This document shows positions 27,735-40,119 of a stretch of 64,000 bases of DNA, piece by piece (within the stretch, counting starts at the first letter, position 1; each line of letters begins with the position of its first letter). Position numbers and translations under genes: made by a program. The stretch is from Gossypium raimondii (Eukaryota > Streptophyta > Magnoliopsida > Malvales > Malvaceae): positions 15,438,001-15,502,000 of the forward strand of contig NC_068569.1 of NCBI RefSeq assembly GCF_025698545.1. Direction: 5' to 3'. The notes under the pieces were generated by a model that was not told where the DNA came from, did no database searches, and worked only from the letters and a program-made list of their open reading frames with translations.

Positions 27735-29890
27735 CCACTGCTTTTACAAAACTAAGCTAGAAACAGATCATATTAACGTACTACTGACCTAGGAATATCC
27801 TTGTTCTTGTTGTACTGTAGATAAAGAATGGCGTCACAGGGACAAGGAGGAAAATTAATGGATGATATTAAGGTTAACAAATTAGAAAAAGGTGATGAGG
27901 AAGAGAGAGGGAATAGTTGGTGCAGTTGAGAAGTTGCTTTCTCGGGGAGGAATTTGATGCAGACAGTGGAAAGAGGAGGATCCATCCGTATCTATTTGCA
28001 GGGCACATGTGATGTTATTGTAATATAGCAGTGCTCGTGATCCCGACCGCCCCAACTGATAGCCTTCTGCATCTTGTCTGCAGCTTCTTCACACTGCTGG
28101 TTCCAGTTCCATATCCAGCATGGATTGGCGATTTGCTGTTTTTTTACCCTTCTCTTTTACACCTGTAAATATAGAACTAGCTCTATATATGCAGTTCCAT
28201 AAGTTTGAAATGGATGACATAGTCACTACAGAGTAGTGGATGATCTGCAATGTATCTTTGTTTTGGATTCTCCCATTTTTTTTTCCTCTACTTGCAGGAT
28301 TCACTTGATTCCGACCCAAGCTTTTGTCGCGTTCCCCGGGCACACTTGCAAGCACAGAGGGGATTGGCAACGTCAAATCAGAAATTAAAAAAAAAAAAAG
28401 AAGCTTTTATGAAGTTGTAAAATTCGTAAGACATGACATAATAGAAACGTGCGATGAATCCCTCCCTATCATAATCAGTAGGCGGATAATGTGACTTTTA
28501 AAATGACTATCACTTTGGTTTTTACCCTCCACAGAGACAAAAACACAAAAGAAATAGAATAAAGTGGACTGCAGATAGGTTTAAAAGTGTGAAAAAGAAT
28601 ATTAAATGGTCTAGCACTGGAATTTTTACCTGTTCAATCAAAAAAGTTATGAGCCATAAACATATAATGGCTCTCAGCATGATTGGCACTAATTTGGATA
28701 CTCTGCCTCAACTCTGTTTGCAAATTTTCTTAAGGCGAGTGAATATATCGTTTTCTTTTTCCGTTGAGTTACTTTTAGCTCAGTCACCAATTTAAGTAGT
28801 TACTGCCTGCAATGCGCATCATGTTTTCTTCATCACTAAAGCAAGGATTGTTTAAAGAAATATCCACAAAGTGAATCAAGGAGACGCTGGGGTAATAGAT
28901 TTAGCACAAACTTCATCCAAAAATGTTGGATTAAAAAAAGGTTTGGCATATGCTTACTCTATCATACATACGTACTTTAATTGTATAGCCTGAACCAGAC
29001 CTTCAAATGTCGCACAATGGTGGAATGGAGAAGTAATATTACACCATGTGGCGGTGATTGGCGAGCTACTGGGGCAATCTCCACACATAGGGTTCAAGTT
29101 TATAGGTCAAACCACTCAAGATACACACAGGGTACAACATCAATGACAGAATGACTGCTTTTGGTTGTTAAATCAAACAGGCTTTGCAAAACCGGAGCTT
29201 GTCAATAATAAGTCTTTCCACGGCCATAGAGCCATTTGGTGTCACTGTCAATAATAGCATAAAACCATCTGCCTTCTTTTCTTTCAGAATGTTGCACACT
29301 CACAAATACCAGAAAACGAAACAGAGCTAGTTACTATCCAAATAATTGGCAGAAATATTGAGCCGACCCAATGCTAACAGGGACCATGAAGCGCACAGAT
29401 CACCGATGCCAAACACCTGGATACCACTCATATATCTTTGGTTTACTTCCACAAACAAAAGTCGTGGGAAAAATATTTGTGCCAAACAACTAGGTGAATT
29501 CTGATTAAATTTGAGAGGCTAAGTTTAGGGTTAAAGGATTGAAGGCGATACCGTGTAGAGACTAGAGAAGATAAAGCAGGATGCAAACGGCGGTTGAAGG
29601 CGGCAGCATCACTCCGACGTTTTTCATCGGAAACGTACAAATAATACATAACGACTAAGATCGGATGGGCAGGGCTTGACCTTTTGAGAACTAGGTCCAA
29701 ACCCAACTCGAGCGTCCTACAGGGCCTGAACTTTAAAGAATAAGATCTAAACCCAACTGAGACATTCTAATTTGTAATTTGTCCATCACTGGCCCGTTAT
29801 CTAGGGCTGAGTAAGGAAATTCAAAGTCTCGAAACTGATTCCAATTTCCAACCATACTACTCGGTTTAATTTTTATTTAATTTTATTGTA
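27735..29890. other. intergenic, no gene recognised
   Basis: This is the 3' flank of the cytokinin oxidase gene and unassigned DNA. Minus-strand frames at 27773-27985, 28089-28376 and 29443-29706 have no recognisable domains or splice partners. No RNA gene was recognised. Confidence 0.5.
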
Positions 29891-29899
29891 TTTAGGTTA

Positions 29900-30432
29900 C
29901 ACCTGTCCATGGGCTGGGCTTTAAACAAAATCTAGGCCTGGGCCCAACCTGAAAACAAGATTAATATTTTGCCCAAGCTCAGCTTGGAAAACTCAGGTCC
30001 GTATTAATTTTTTTATTTTTTATATAAAAATATATAATAAATTAAAAACACTAAAAATATTAAAGTAAATATTTTCTAACAAATTGAAAATAAATTAAAA
30101 AAATATTTTATACTTAAATAACATTAAAATAAGTGCAACTTAATAAGTAGATGCCTCTAAAATAGTAACAAAATTAACAATAAAATAAGAATTATACAAT
30201 ATCCAAATAATAACAATAAAATAGTAATAATATAATAGTAAAATGAGAGCAAAACAATGGGAAAACAACAACAAAACAACAGTCTTTTTTTTTTTGCAAA
30301 TTCAAGTCGGGCTTGAGCAAAAAAATCTTACCAAAAGCCCAACCTATTTTCTAAGCAGGTCATTTTTTACCAGGCCTATTTTTTTTCCAAACATTCCTAC
30401 TTTAGACAAGCCCGACCTATTAACAGATCTAA
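29900..30432. repeat. foldback transposon-like element with a candidate 9-bp target duplication
   Basis: The left end ACCTGTCCATGGGCTGGGC pairs with the reverse complement of the right end, ATCTGTTAATAGGTCGGGC. Internal GGCCTGGGCCCAACCTG and AAGCCCAACC blocks extend the pairing. The flanks TTTAGGTTA (29891-29899) and TTTAAGTTA (30433-30441) differ by one base. A 9-bp duplication would fit a Mutator-like MITE; hAT (8 bp) is an alternative. Confidence 0.6.
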
Positions 30433-30441
30433 TTTAAGTTA

Positions 30442-31598
30442 TGTTATTATTTAAATATATTTTATATTTGACAAGTTAAATAATCATAATTATCTAAATG
30501 AAGTTGAATTCTATATTTAAATAAATTATAATTAGTTTTTAATTTTTTTATAAATATGAATATTTAAATTATTAAAAATATAAAATGTTATATAAAACAT
30601 TTAAAATAAAAATTAATGAATCAAATGAATAGATAATATTCGGTTCTAACGATTTCATTTTTTTTACCTAAAGAAAAGATTATAGGAGCCAATCACTTCC
30701 CGTCAGTTGGATATGAATGTTAAATTCTTATTTCTTTCATTACATTTTGTAGATTTAAGTTAGGACCACGATGTGAGCTAAAAAATTATTCATCCCCCAA
30801 CCGCAAGGTATCAAGTAGGAACAGACTGGGCACAAGATTTTTACGGGACAGCTTTCAGCTAAGGAGGCATACAATACGAAGTAATATTTAAAATTTTAAA
30901 TAGCCACAAAATATACCCCCATCAGAGTTCAACTTAAATTAATAAAAACACTTAAATAAAAATTAAAACGTGATTTTGATTAAAATGATAAAATTAAAAT
31001 GATTAATATCACGATTCCGTGCATATCTTTTCTAAATTTATCAAATATGAAAAAAATATAAATACTATAAAATAACATTCTTGCTTTATAAAAAGAAATA
31101 GACTTTTGGCGGTTTAACAGGTTAAAAACTCGTAACACCAATTTAATCAAATTATTAATAATTTAGACTTAATAATAGATTAGAGATAGTAGAGACAGAC
31201 ATAGAGATTTAACACAAAATTGAGTTTCATGCAGTTATGCTGCGGGCTTTAACTCTCCATAGATATTATCAACAGCATGAATTAGCCGTACATTCAATTA
31301 CTTCATCATCAACATGCAATAATGTTATTACGTTAACGGTCCTCCCATGCACCCCTACCATGATTTGACAAATGGGTGTCTAACATGATTAGGAAACAGG
31401 TTTATATTGGATTTCCGACTCCGCTGCTTGAAGGAGGCAGCCACATTCAAATTAAATCTATGTTTGATTCACAATTTCATACACAGCAACAAAGGCAAAT
31501 TTAGAAGGTTACCACAGCATTTAGGGAGGGCCATCCTTTTCCCATCTCTCCTGATGAAACCCTCGCAGTTATAAGAGATAAATAACAGTTCTAAAATA
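30442..31598. other. AT-rich intergenic region, nothing recognised
   Basis: No coding frame or structured repeat was recognised. The right part forms the 3' flank of the minus-strand E2 gene. Confidence 0.5.
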
Positions 31599-34121
31599 TT
31601 ACACTTTATCATCATGGAACCACCATCTCGTCTCCTTGGGAGATCTCCCATTCCGACAGTTCTTAACGTATCGATCATTATCAGTTGGCCGTTGCTGCAT
31701 TATGACAAAGTGAATTCAGTATTTCAGCTTTCACTTGATAAGACAAGATCTAGGAGAACAAAAACAAATGGCCAACACAATAAGAGTTTCAACAAACCTT
31801 CACAGTTGAGCTTGATAACATGGAGAGGATGCTGATACAAATGGAACTGACAGTCATAGCCGGGGACCAGCTATCATACAGAATATCTACAACATATGAT
31901 TTTAGTGTTGGTCAGCTACACGATTTACAACATATGTAGGAAAAAGTAAGCTACAAAACAGATATTAATGGCCTGGTAACCTTTATTGTTTTTATACATT
32001 ATCTTTAAACTCGGTGTACCAAATTGTTTCTTTATTAACTCTTGCAAGTTGCAATGCTTTTTTCCCCCTGCAGCCTATTTCGTTCTAAATGCATACATGA
32101 GATAGCACAATAACGTTTCATTATCATTATATCATATGCATTTCCCATATAGTGTTATGTGGATCATGCTATTCTCTAAGGCTAACCACGAAAAAAATAA
32201 CATGAGAGCAGCAGAAGCTTGACTAAGATGAAAACACACACACACATGGAGCACAAACACCGAGGAAAAATTGAAAATAAAATACTAATCCATGAACGAA
32301 ACAGAACCCGTAACAGATTCTTTAACGCCAGGAAGGCTTACAATTAAGCAAAACATCTATACAAAGAAGAGTTGGGACAAAAATGTCAAACGTGGACATG
32401 AGACTTACAAAAATCATCAACGCCTTGAAGATCACAACTAGAGCCCAAAGACAAAAAAGACAAACATTTAAATGAACCAAAATTTACTCGCTTGTGATAC
32501 AACATTAGTCGGTCAACATTCACCCAAGACTCAGATGAATTACTCAAAACAAGAACCTTACCAATAATTTGACGCTATGAAAGAAATTATGCTGAATCTC
32601 TCTTAGAACCTTTTAATTTCTACTAATATTTCCATCATGTGGACAAACAATCTCTCTGACACATCTCCCTTAACCAGTATTGTACTATAGACTATATGTC
32701 TCCAAGTATAGGACAAACAGAAAATTTTATAATTTCTCTAGCTAGTCACCTCGGAATGAAAAAAATGAGTGAGATTATCACATCACTCCGCAGGGCTATA
32801 ATATTTAGTGATGTTGACTCAGAAAGCCTTCAGCGCCAAAAATCTATGCAATGATTTTGATCAAATCTTAATAGAATCACATCACATCTTGAGTAGAAAA
32901 ATGAACGATAAAAATGACAACAGCACAGCAGGAGTGTTAAGATCCAAAGTATAACTAATTTGCTAAAGAACTACAATTAACAAATAATAATGATAAAGTA
33001 GACATATCCATCATTTAATTATTTTGACATCCAATGAAAGCAACGGCCGTACACTATTTCATTGACACATTAGAGGACCTTCCAATCATCCAATATGCCA
33101 GTTCTTCAAATCTATTACCAGAATCAGATTTTTGTTTTACAAAAATCTATTGTCGGTTCATAAAGATGAGATCATAAGAGGGTGACAGACGGTGACAGGA
33201 AACTCAAAGCAATATGTCAGGAAGCACTGCATTTATGGTTACAAGCAAAATTCCCAAAAACATCATTACCAGTCAACTGGTAACATCATACCAATTTCAA
33301 GCAGCAAGAATGCAAGATTAGAAAGACTAGCTGTTTAAAACTTAAGTGCGGTTAGCAACAAGGGATACAACAATATAACTATACAAATCACGAGCGGTAT
33401 AAACATACCTAAACAAATATGTCCATTGCTATAAATGTGAGGATGTAGAGGAGCCGGAGGGATGAAAATCACCTGATCAATCAACAAAAGAATATCATAA
33501 TCATCATAAAATACAACAGCAATCGTGAAGTCAAATAAATGATTCCGTTCAAATTCAATTGTCAGTGTCACTTTATCTTTCCAATTTCACACTTTACTCG
33601 ACAAAACAAAAAGGGAAAGCAAAGAGAAAGGATGATACCTGGGGGGCCTCCATAGGGTAATGCTCAGGAAAATCAACTTGAAGCTGATAAGTTTCATTGG
33701 CATAAATCGTTCCAGGGGCTCCGTTGACTTCGATTATCCATCTTTCCACAAAAAGACACAACAAATTAGAGACTAAATTCCCAAATTAATCCCCGATTAA
33801 AAAAAGAAAAGAGATTAATTGAAAGAGTGAACAAAACCTTTGGAGATTATCAGTTACTTTGTGCTTAAATCCGGCAGGTGGATTAACTTGCCACTCCACT
33901 AACTCTTTCTGAAGTCTATTACATGCGATCTTGCTTAAAGCCTACGCAAAAAGCATCTCCAAAAATATATAGTCACAAAAATCAACAAATATAAAAAAAC
34001 AAATAAGGAGAAGTAATCCGACAGACGCAACCCAAAATTGTGGACAAATAAATAACGAAATTAAATCGGAAAAACAAAGAGACATACAAACCTTGCGTGA
34101 ATGAGTGGAGGAGCTAGTCAT
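31599..34121 (-). CDS. UBC16: ubiquitin-conjugating enzyme E2, UBC16 type
   Basis: E2 enzyme that takes ubiquitin from E1 on a cysteine and passes it to substrates with an E3. Exons on the minus strand: 34121-34092, 33941-33838, 33741-33639, 33472-33409, 31886-31798, 31694-31599. They give 161 aa, the exact length of the plant UBC15-18 group. The UBC fold covers nearly the whole protein. The active-site Cys99 sits in HPHIYSNGHICLDILYDSWSP, split across exons 4 and 5. The segment NLQRWIIEVNGAPGT and SSICISILSMLSSST match UBC16/UBC15 best, and the C-terminus is RWWFHDDKV. Intron 4 is long (about 1.5 kb). The exact paralogue is inferred from those segments and from its neighbour CKX5. Confidence 0.93.
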
Positions 34122-34184
34122 GGCTTCCGTGCGAGAGAGCGAGGAAAAAGAAAAGGAGAGACAAAGACGGTGCCGTCTGTTCAA

Positions 34185-34193
34185 TTTTATATA
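34185..34193 (-). promoter_or_regulatory. TATA box of the E2 gene
   Basis: On the minus strand TATATAAAA lies about 65 bp upstream of the ATG at 34121, predicting a short 5' leader of about 35 nt. Position and orientation fit. Confidence 0.5.
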
Positions 34194-35717
34194 CTTTGAG
34201 AAGGGCAAAAATCTGTACTAAAATACGGGGACTGATTTTTTTTTTTTTAATATTTGGAGGAGAAATAAATGTGGATTGTGATTGGTGGAAATTTTGGTAG
34301 AAAAATGTTACTGAATCAGACGATGAACAATTGATTGCTCTAGATTATTGGAGACACTTGTATATGAATCATTGTGATCTTCCCGCGTGGCATTGGGCAT
34401 TTGCATTTGGAGGTAATTCGTGCCAATCACGAGGACTTGGGGAAAGTGGGTATAGGATTCGGTAAGGTTCCTTCCGTTACAATTTGTACTTTAGTTTTCT
34501 TTTTTGGGTCGACAATTCTTTTATTTTACAAAGAAAAAGTTATAATCAAGCATATATTCAGTTTAATTAATCATATTTAATTCTGTTTGTTTAAATTGAT
34601 GAGTTGGATTTCTTGCTTTGGAAAAAGAAAACTAATCTTTTAATGGTACTTTTAGACCTAGTTAGAAATTGTGTTAGGATTTATTTTAAAACAAAAGATT
34701 ATTCAAACTAAATTATTAATTTTGAAATGAATAGAAATACAATTTTACCATATGTTCAAGCAGTCTTTTATCTTATAGATTTGTTTCTCAATCACAACAA
34801 TCAGATAAATCTACATTATTATTTAAATGTACGATCAATTTAATTGATAAAACATTTTATATTTTAATTAAATTATATTATCGTTTTTATTTTTACATCT
34901 AAATAAAAAATCATAATTTTAAATTCCTTATGCTTATGAAATTGTGTTAAATTATTATCAGCTAATAACCATCAAAAGAAAAAGTCATCATGATGTTTTT
35001 TAATCAAATATTTCCATTATCTCGTGGATGGTATTGTTTTCCGTTAATTGGGTAAAATTGCTATACCCTAAGGATTAGATGTAACTGGTATGGAGTTGAG
35101 CGTTACAAATATTTTAAATTCGGATGAATCATATCAGTTTAAATAATTAAGTTATATAATATATTTTGATAGATTATGGTAATGAACCGAAATAAAAAAA
35201 TAAGGTTTTAAGATAATGTATTGGTAGAATGGATTTATTCGGATAAAAGAGTTAAGGTATGATTTGAATATATTTCGATACAGAATTAATAAAATTAAAA
35301 GTAACAAAGATATTTTAATTTATTCTAATCCATTGAAGCTATTTTTTTTAAGAATATCGAGATGAAAATTATCATAAATTGAATTATTGATTTCTTTTCT
35401 ACAAGTTGCCACATTGTATGATTAAGTTAAACCGTTAAATAGTATAAAATACATTTCCGTCTTTCATTTCTATCAATTCTTCTTGCAGCAAAACTTGAGA
35501 AGCACGAAATTTAACTGCCCCCAAAACTTTTCATGCCATGAGAAAATATATATAAGAGAGGTAAACTCCACAGTTCCACCATTAAGCTTCAAAAGACGTA
35601 TTTGGAGTCTAATTATTTTCATATCAAATGCTGAAAGGTCATTTGTCAACCATCTGATTAAGCCTAAGAATCTTGGTTACAGAATCAGTCTATTTAAAAG
35701 TGATGTTTGCTATCCCT
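34194..35717. other. intergenic region between two minus-strand genes
   Basis: Upstream promoter DNA of the E2 gene followed by AT-rich sequence and the 3' flank of the homeobox gene. The frame at 35483-35740 is not protein-like. No repeat structure was recognised. Confidence 0.5.
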
Positions 35718-37383
35718 TCAATCCTCAGCTTGATCAGTGATCCCCTCCCTGCCCATGGAACTGCTAGCAAACGATGGATCAGAATCTTGAGGAGAGTCTT
35801 CAAACTCCTCTTTGTACATTTCTTCTATCATAGGCTTCCACAATCGAACTCGAGCATTTATAAACCAGTTTGATATCTGAATTTTGACAATGATAACAAG
35901 CACCAAAATATTGGGATTAAAAAGAAATAAATCATCAATTGAGCAGATGCAAATGGATAGAAGGGATCGTACTTGATTCTTGGTCAGGCCTGTCTGTGAT
36001 GCTAACATTAGCTTCTCCGAGTCTGTTGGATAACTGTTAAGAACCATGCAACAAAATGGTAAGAATTTTGTGTTACATCGACTCAAATGCAGAAAGTGGT
36101 TGAACTCAAAATATGCACTTACGGGTGAAGGAAGTGTTCGAAAAGCCAGGTACGAAGGATGGCTACGGAGGTTTCTGGCAATCCTCTAATAGGCCTCCAA
36201 GCTTGCCTTTGCCTTGGGATCATTCCAAGTTGTTGTTGAAGGGACTGTCGGTTCTGCCTAGAATCTCTATCGAACAGGCTAAGCTGCGACAATCCCCGGT
36301 TGATTCTCGGTAAATCGTGCGAAAACTTTCTTCTGATAACATTAATATGAGATATTATGGCATCCCTTAGATTTCCAAAATGCCTGGACATTGCTTGGAG
36401 TGCCAAAGCAGTGTACGACTTTGCTGCTCCTAAACCAGCTAGCGACTCGAATGATGAAACCACTTCTTCCATTTGCTGGTAGTATTTCTCAAATCTGAGC
36501 TCAACCTGGGGATGAAATAGTAACGAATTCATGAAGTAAAATTCAAGTAATTTTTTAGTTAAAACACGAGTAAACACAACAGAACATCCAACAGGATCAT
36601 GCTAACCTCCTCCAGTAATCCAATCAGCTTTGCAAGCCTAATTCGGAGCTCGTTTTCGGGCAATAGCATCTCATTACTGCAGAATTCTGCTTTTAGTTCA
36701 GAGGAAAGTCTTGCATTTCCTCCTCTGTCGCCTAGATATAACTTCCCAAAGAAATTTTCGTCGACATTTTTGCCACCAATATTGACAAGTTCATGTAGGA
36801 GGGACTCAGTTGGCTTTAGATACCTCGAATTCACTATAGCAGTGGCAAATGATTCTGCTGCTCCATACGTAGTCAATAGGGATCGGTGCAGTGAGGTGGA
36901 AGGTGAAGCAAATGTGTTAACTGTGAAATTGTAGTCATCCCTTAAGTTTCCCACGCCTGGATTACAAGCTTCTCTATCTTCAGCCCTGGAAAGCAAGTAA
37001 CTAGGACTTGTAATACCAGAATTTAAGGAAGGATCAAGCATGTGAGAACCGAGAGATAGTGACAGCCTTTGGGTTTGGTGGTTGGTCTCGTTAGCTGCTC
37101 CAAGAAGGTCCATCAAGTGTCTGGTCTGGCTAATATCTGATTCATCAGTGACAATGGGAGATGGAAGGAGATCCATCGATCTGGACATTCTTTCCCCGAG
37201 AGAATGAATGGTAGGCAATAAACCAAGGGACTGGGGAAATGTGTTGTGGTTGCCTCTCAAAGTAGAGCCATAGGCATCAAAAGGTTGACCTCCGAATTGG
37301 TTTCGGCTATTAATAGGATCCGAGACGATAAAATGGTGCAGCATACTGGAAGTTGGATTTGGAGGTGAATCTCGGGAAACCAT
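35718..37383 (-). CDS. BEL1-like homeodomain (TALE) transcription factor
   Basis: Nuclear DNA-binding factor of the BEL1-like family, which acts as a heterodimer with KNOX proteins in meristem and organ patterning. Exons on the minus strand: 37383-36607, 36505-36123, 36033-35973, 35876-35718, giving 459 aa. The SKY motif is at about residues 185-203 ([18 protein letters not shown]). The BELL domain covers about 245-320 ([32 protein letters not shown]). The three-residue-extended homeodomain covers about 362-425, with the recognition helix [27 protein letters not shown]-type (ZIBEL) tail is missing. A TTTCAG sits five bases before the ATG, so a 5'-UTR intron is likely. Position beside UBC16 and CKX5 suggests orthology to BLH10/BLH11 (At1g19700/At1g75430); sequence alone does not settle this. 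Confidence 0.93.
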
Positions 37384-37388
37384 AGTGA

Positions 37389-40115
37389 CTGAAATGGAAG
37401 CTAAAGGTTTTGAAAGTTGCTAATTGACCTTCAAATGCGAGGAGAAGAAATTATTTATCAAGAATCTGGAAGAACAGTGAGTCAACTAGAATTATTGAGC
37501 CATACACATACATACGGAAAGTAAAAGCAGAGGCAAATTACCATTCCGCGTGAAAAGCATTAAAAGCGAGTTAGGAATTAGATAAGACTCTGCTTGAAAC
37601 AAGGTGGATATATTCATCAACAGATGACAAAAAACAAATATGAAAGCTGCCGGGCATTAAACACAGGGCCACCTGAATTAATATGGCTGACAAAATTGAA
37701 ATGGAAACTCTGTGCTGACTTTTGCACCCAATGCAGCCGAGATCTAAAGCCACAAATCATGCGATCATAATAAGATCACTAGCCGTAAGCAAGACTTAAC
37801 CTTGAAAAGAAAACCCTTCAAAACTAAGCTGATGGGAACCAGGAGAAAGGGAGGGGAAATGCAGTAAAAAATAATGTAGCCAAGTGATGTGTTAAAAGCA
37901 TGGATGGAATGAAGTAAAGGAATGGTATTACTGAAAACAAGACAAAGAAATAAAAAAAACTAAGGAGCCATTTGTAAGTAACTGAAGACCTGATTGGGAT
38001 AGATTAACTTTAAGGAACTAACAATAAAACCAAAAAGATAATGGAAGTAACCTGTCTTTAATAAGCATAAAAAATGGAAGGGAAAGTAAGTAACAAAGCA
38101 TCCATCTGAATGTGGAAAACTGCAAATGTACCTTTGTTCATAGTAGCAACAAATGTTAATAAGGCTTTAGAGGAAAACAATGACTTTTTATCTTACTTCT
38201 CTGGGGAAAAAGAAAAAGAATAGGTCTAATAGACTAATATACTAAGCAGCCAAAACCTATTAGACCTATAGATTCATAGGCCTCTGCTAGTTCTTCAAAA
38301 AGGCAAAGCTAATTGGCTGAGAAGAAATGAATAAGACGTCAGGGAAAGATGGTCCCCGACTTCTTCCCTGACTATAAAACAAGCAAAAGCATCAATCCTT
38401 CAGCTTTAATGCCTGCAGTTACATTTCTTTGGGAGACTCAAAAGTAGTTTGAGCTCAAAAACTGTGTAAACTCTCTCTCTCTCTCTCTCGCTCGCTCTCT
38501 CGCTCGTTCACACAAGGTGAGCTCTACCAATATGTTAAATTCTGCTGTGTGTAGCGTTGCTGCTGTAATCTGCAAAAGGAGGAGAAAAAGTGAGCTGTCT
38601 TTTGCACACTCCCAGTTTTAAGATTGTTTGCTTGTGAGTCTGTAAAGTGTAAACCGTATTGGAATATCTAACTTTTTTCCTGATATTAGCTGTTGTATTC
38701 ATGCATAGAGATGTTGAAATGACAATGAAAGCCACAATCTTTCGAGGACATGCACGAAAAAAAAGGTCTCTGATGCTGTCATAGAGATAGACAGAGGGGG
38801 GGGCCCAAACCGCCAAAAGGGCTGGTAATTCAATTTGGTTTTGTGAGCTGATAAGATTTATTCTGGGTGTGTGGGGGTTGATCTTTTGGGCTGGTCTGTT
38901 TGTTGTATGTTTTCAGTAATGATTGTAACTTTGTTCCTTTGGCCTCCTTCAGTTGTCGCCCTCTGCTTCCGTAACCCTGTAGTTCTTTTTGGGGGGACCT
39001 GAAATGCCCACACTAACTACTTTTATAAGTTAAAGCTTGAATAATAAGATTGCAGGAGTTAAAAAAAACAACAACAAAGATGTTGCATGGCTTATGGCCT
39101 TGACCCAGTAAATTACCGCATTCATCTTAACTTGGGAAGTAGCTGGGAACAGACATCGTCAAGAAGGCACTAATTTAATCTCAACATGTTGCCTTAGGTT
39201 ACATTACAATAGATGGAAACTGGAAACTGGAAACTATAGCTTTGCTAGGTTCCATATAGCTGTAAGTACCTAGCTATAAGTACCTCGATAGTTGACCCAA
39301 ATACGTTGAAACTTGAACGGGGAAAATATTACCATAAATCGAGCATTTTAGCTGAGAGAAATCATATTAGTTGTCAGGGGAAAAAGCATAAAAAATGTGT
39401 ATCATTGTTTTAGAAACCATTGCATATGATTCAGAGGTACCCACTGCAAAGTGCACACTTGAACCAAAAATGAACATCCAATCAAAAAGTAGATAGACAT
39501 CAATTATGGTCAGTATAAACATCAAGGATGGGGTGATAATATTAGCCAATATGTATGGATGCAAAGGAAGATGCGAAAATGTGGAACATGTTTGAAGCAC
39601 AAGTCCATTCAGATTGCAGGTATACGAAAAGGGGGTATCGAGTTGATTAGCAAGATATACAGCTATGGTCCACGAATACAACACACATGTATATATGAAC
39701 CCATCAACAGTCAGGCTAATATAATCATGAACGTCTCCTAGCTGTTTATATTAACTTAGATTAGCATCTGTGAGTGTGACCATTCAAGAACTAACAGATA
39801 GAACAAGCAGAAATGAGTTGAAACGTTTCACATTCAATGGCGTTTGATAATGGTACCATGCTTACCACGTTTCTTCAAGTCTGCATCGATATGACAAAAT
39901 GTACATGCGTACTTATCTGTAAATAATACATTCAAACTAGCTTCTCTACTAGCTATTCGTAATCACAGTTATTTCAAAAATATCACACATCAACGTTAAG
40001 AATCCCTATTCAGCAAAATATTTTTTATACTTAAAAGAGAGATTCAAACCCGTTTGTAAGGTAAAGGGTTTAATAAAATATATGTCACTTGAGGCAAGCA
40101 ATATGGGACTTTCAA
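37389..40115. other. leader and promoter region of the homeobox gene, then intergenic DNA
   Basis: The part next to 37383 is probably a 5'-UTR intron of the homeobox gene, since a splice acceptor adjoins the ATG. A CT/GA microsatellite at 38471-38505 reads GAGAGA in the transcribed sense, as many plant leaders do. No coding region is seen from 38800 to 40115; a short GAAACTG triplet repeat occurs near 39217. Confidence 0.45.
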
Positions 40116-40119
40116 CACT

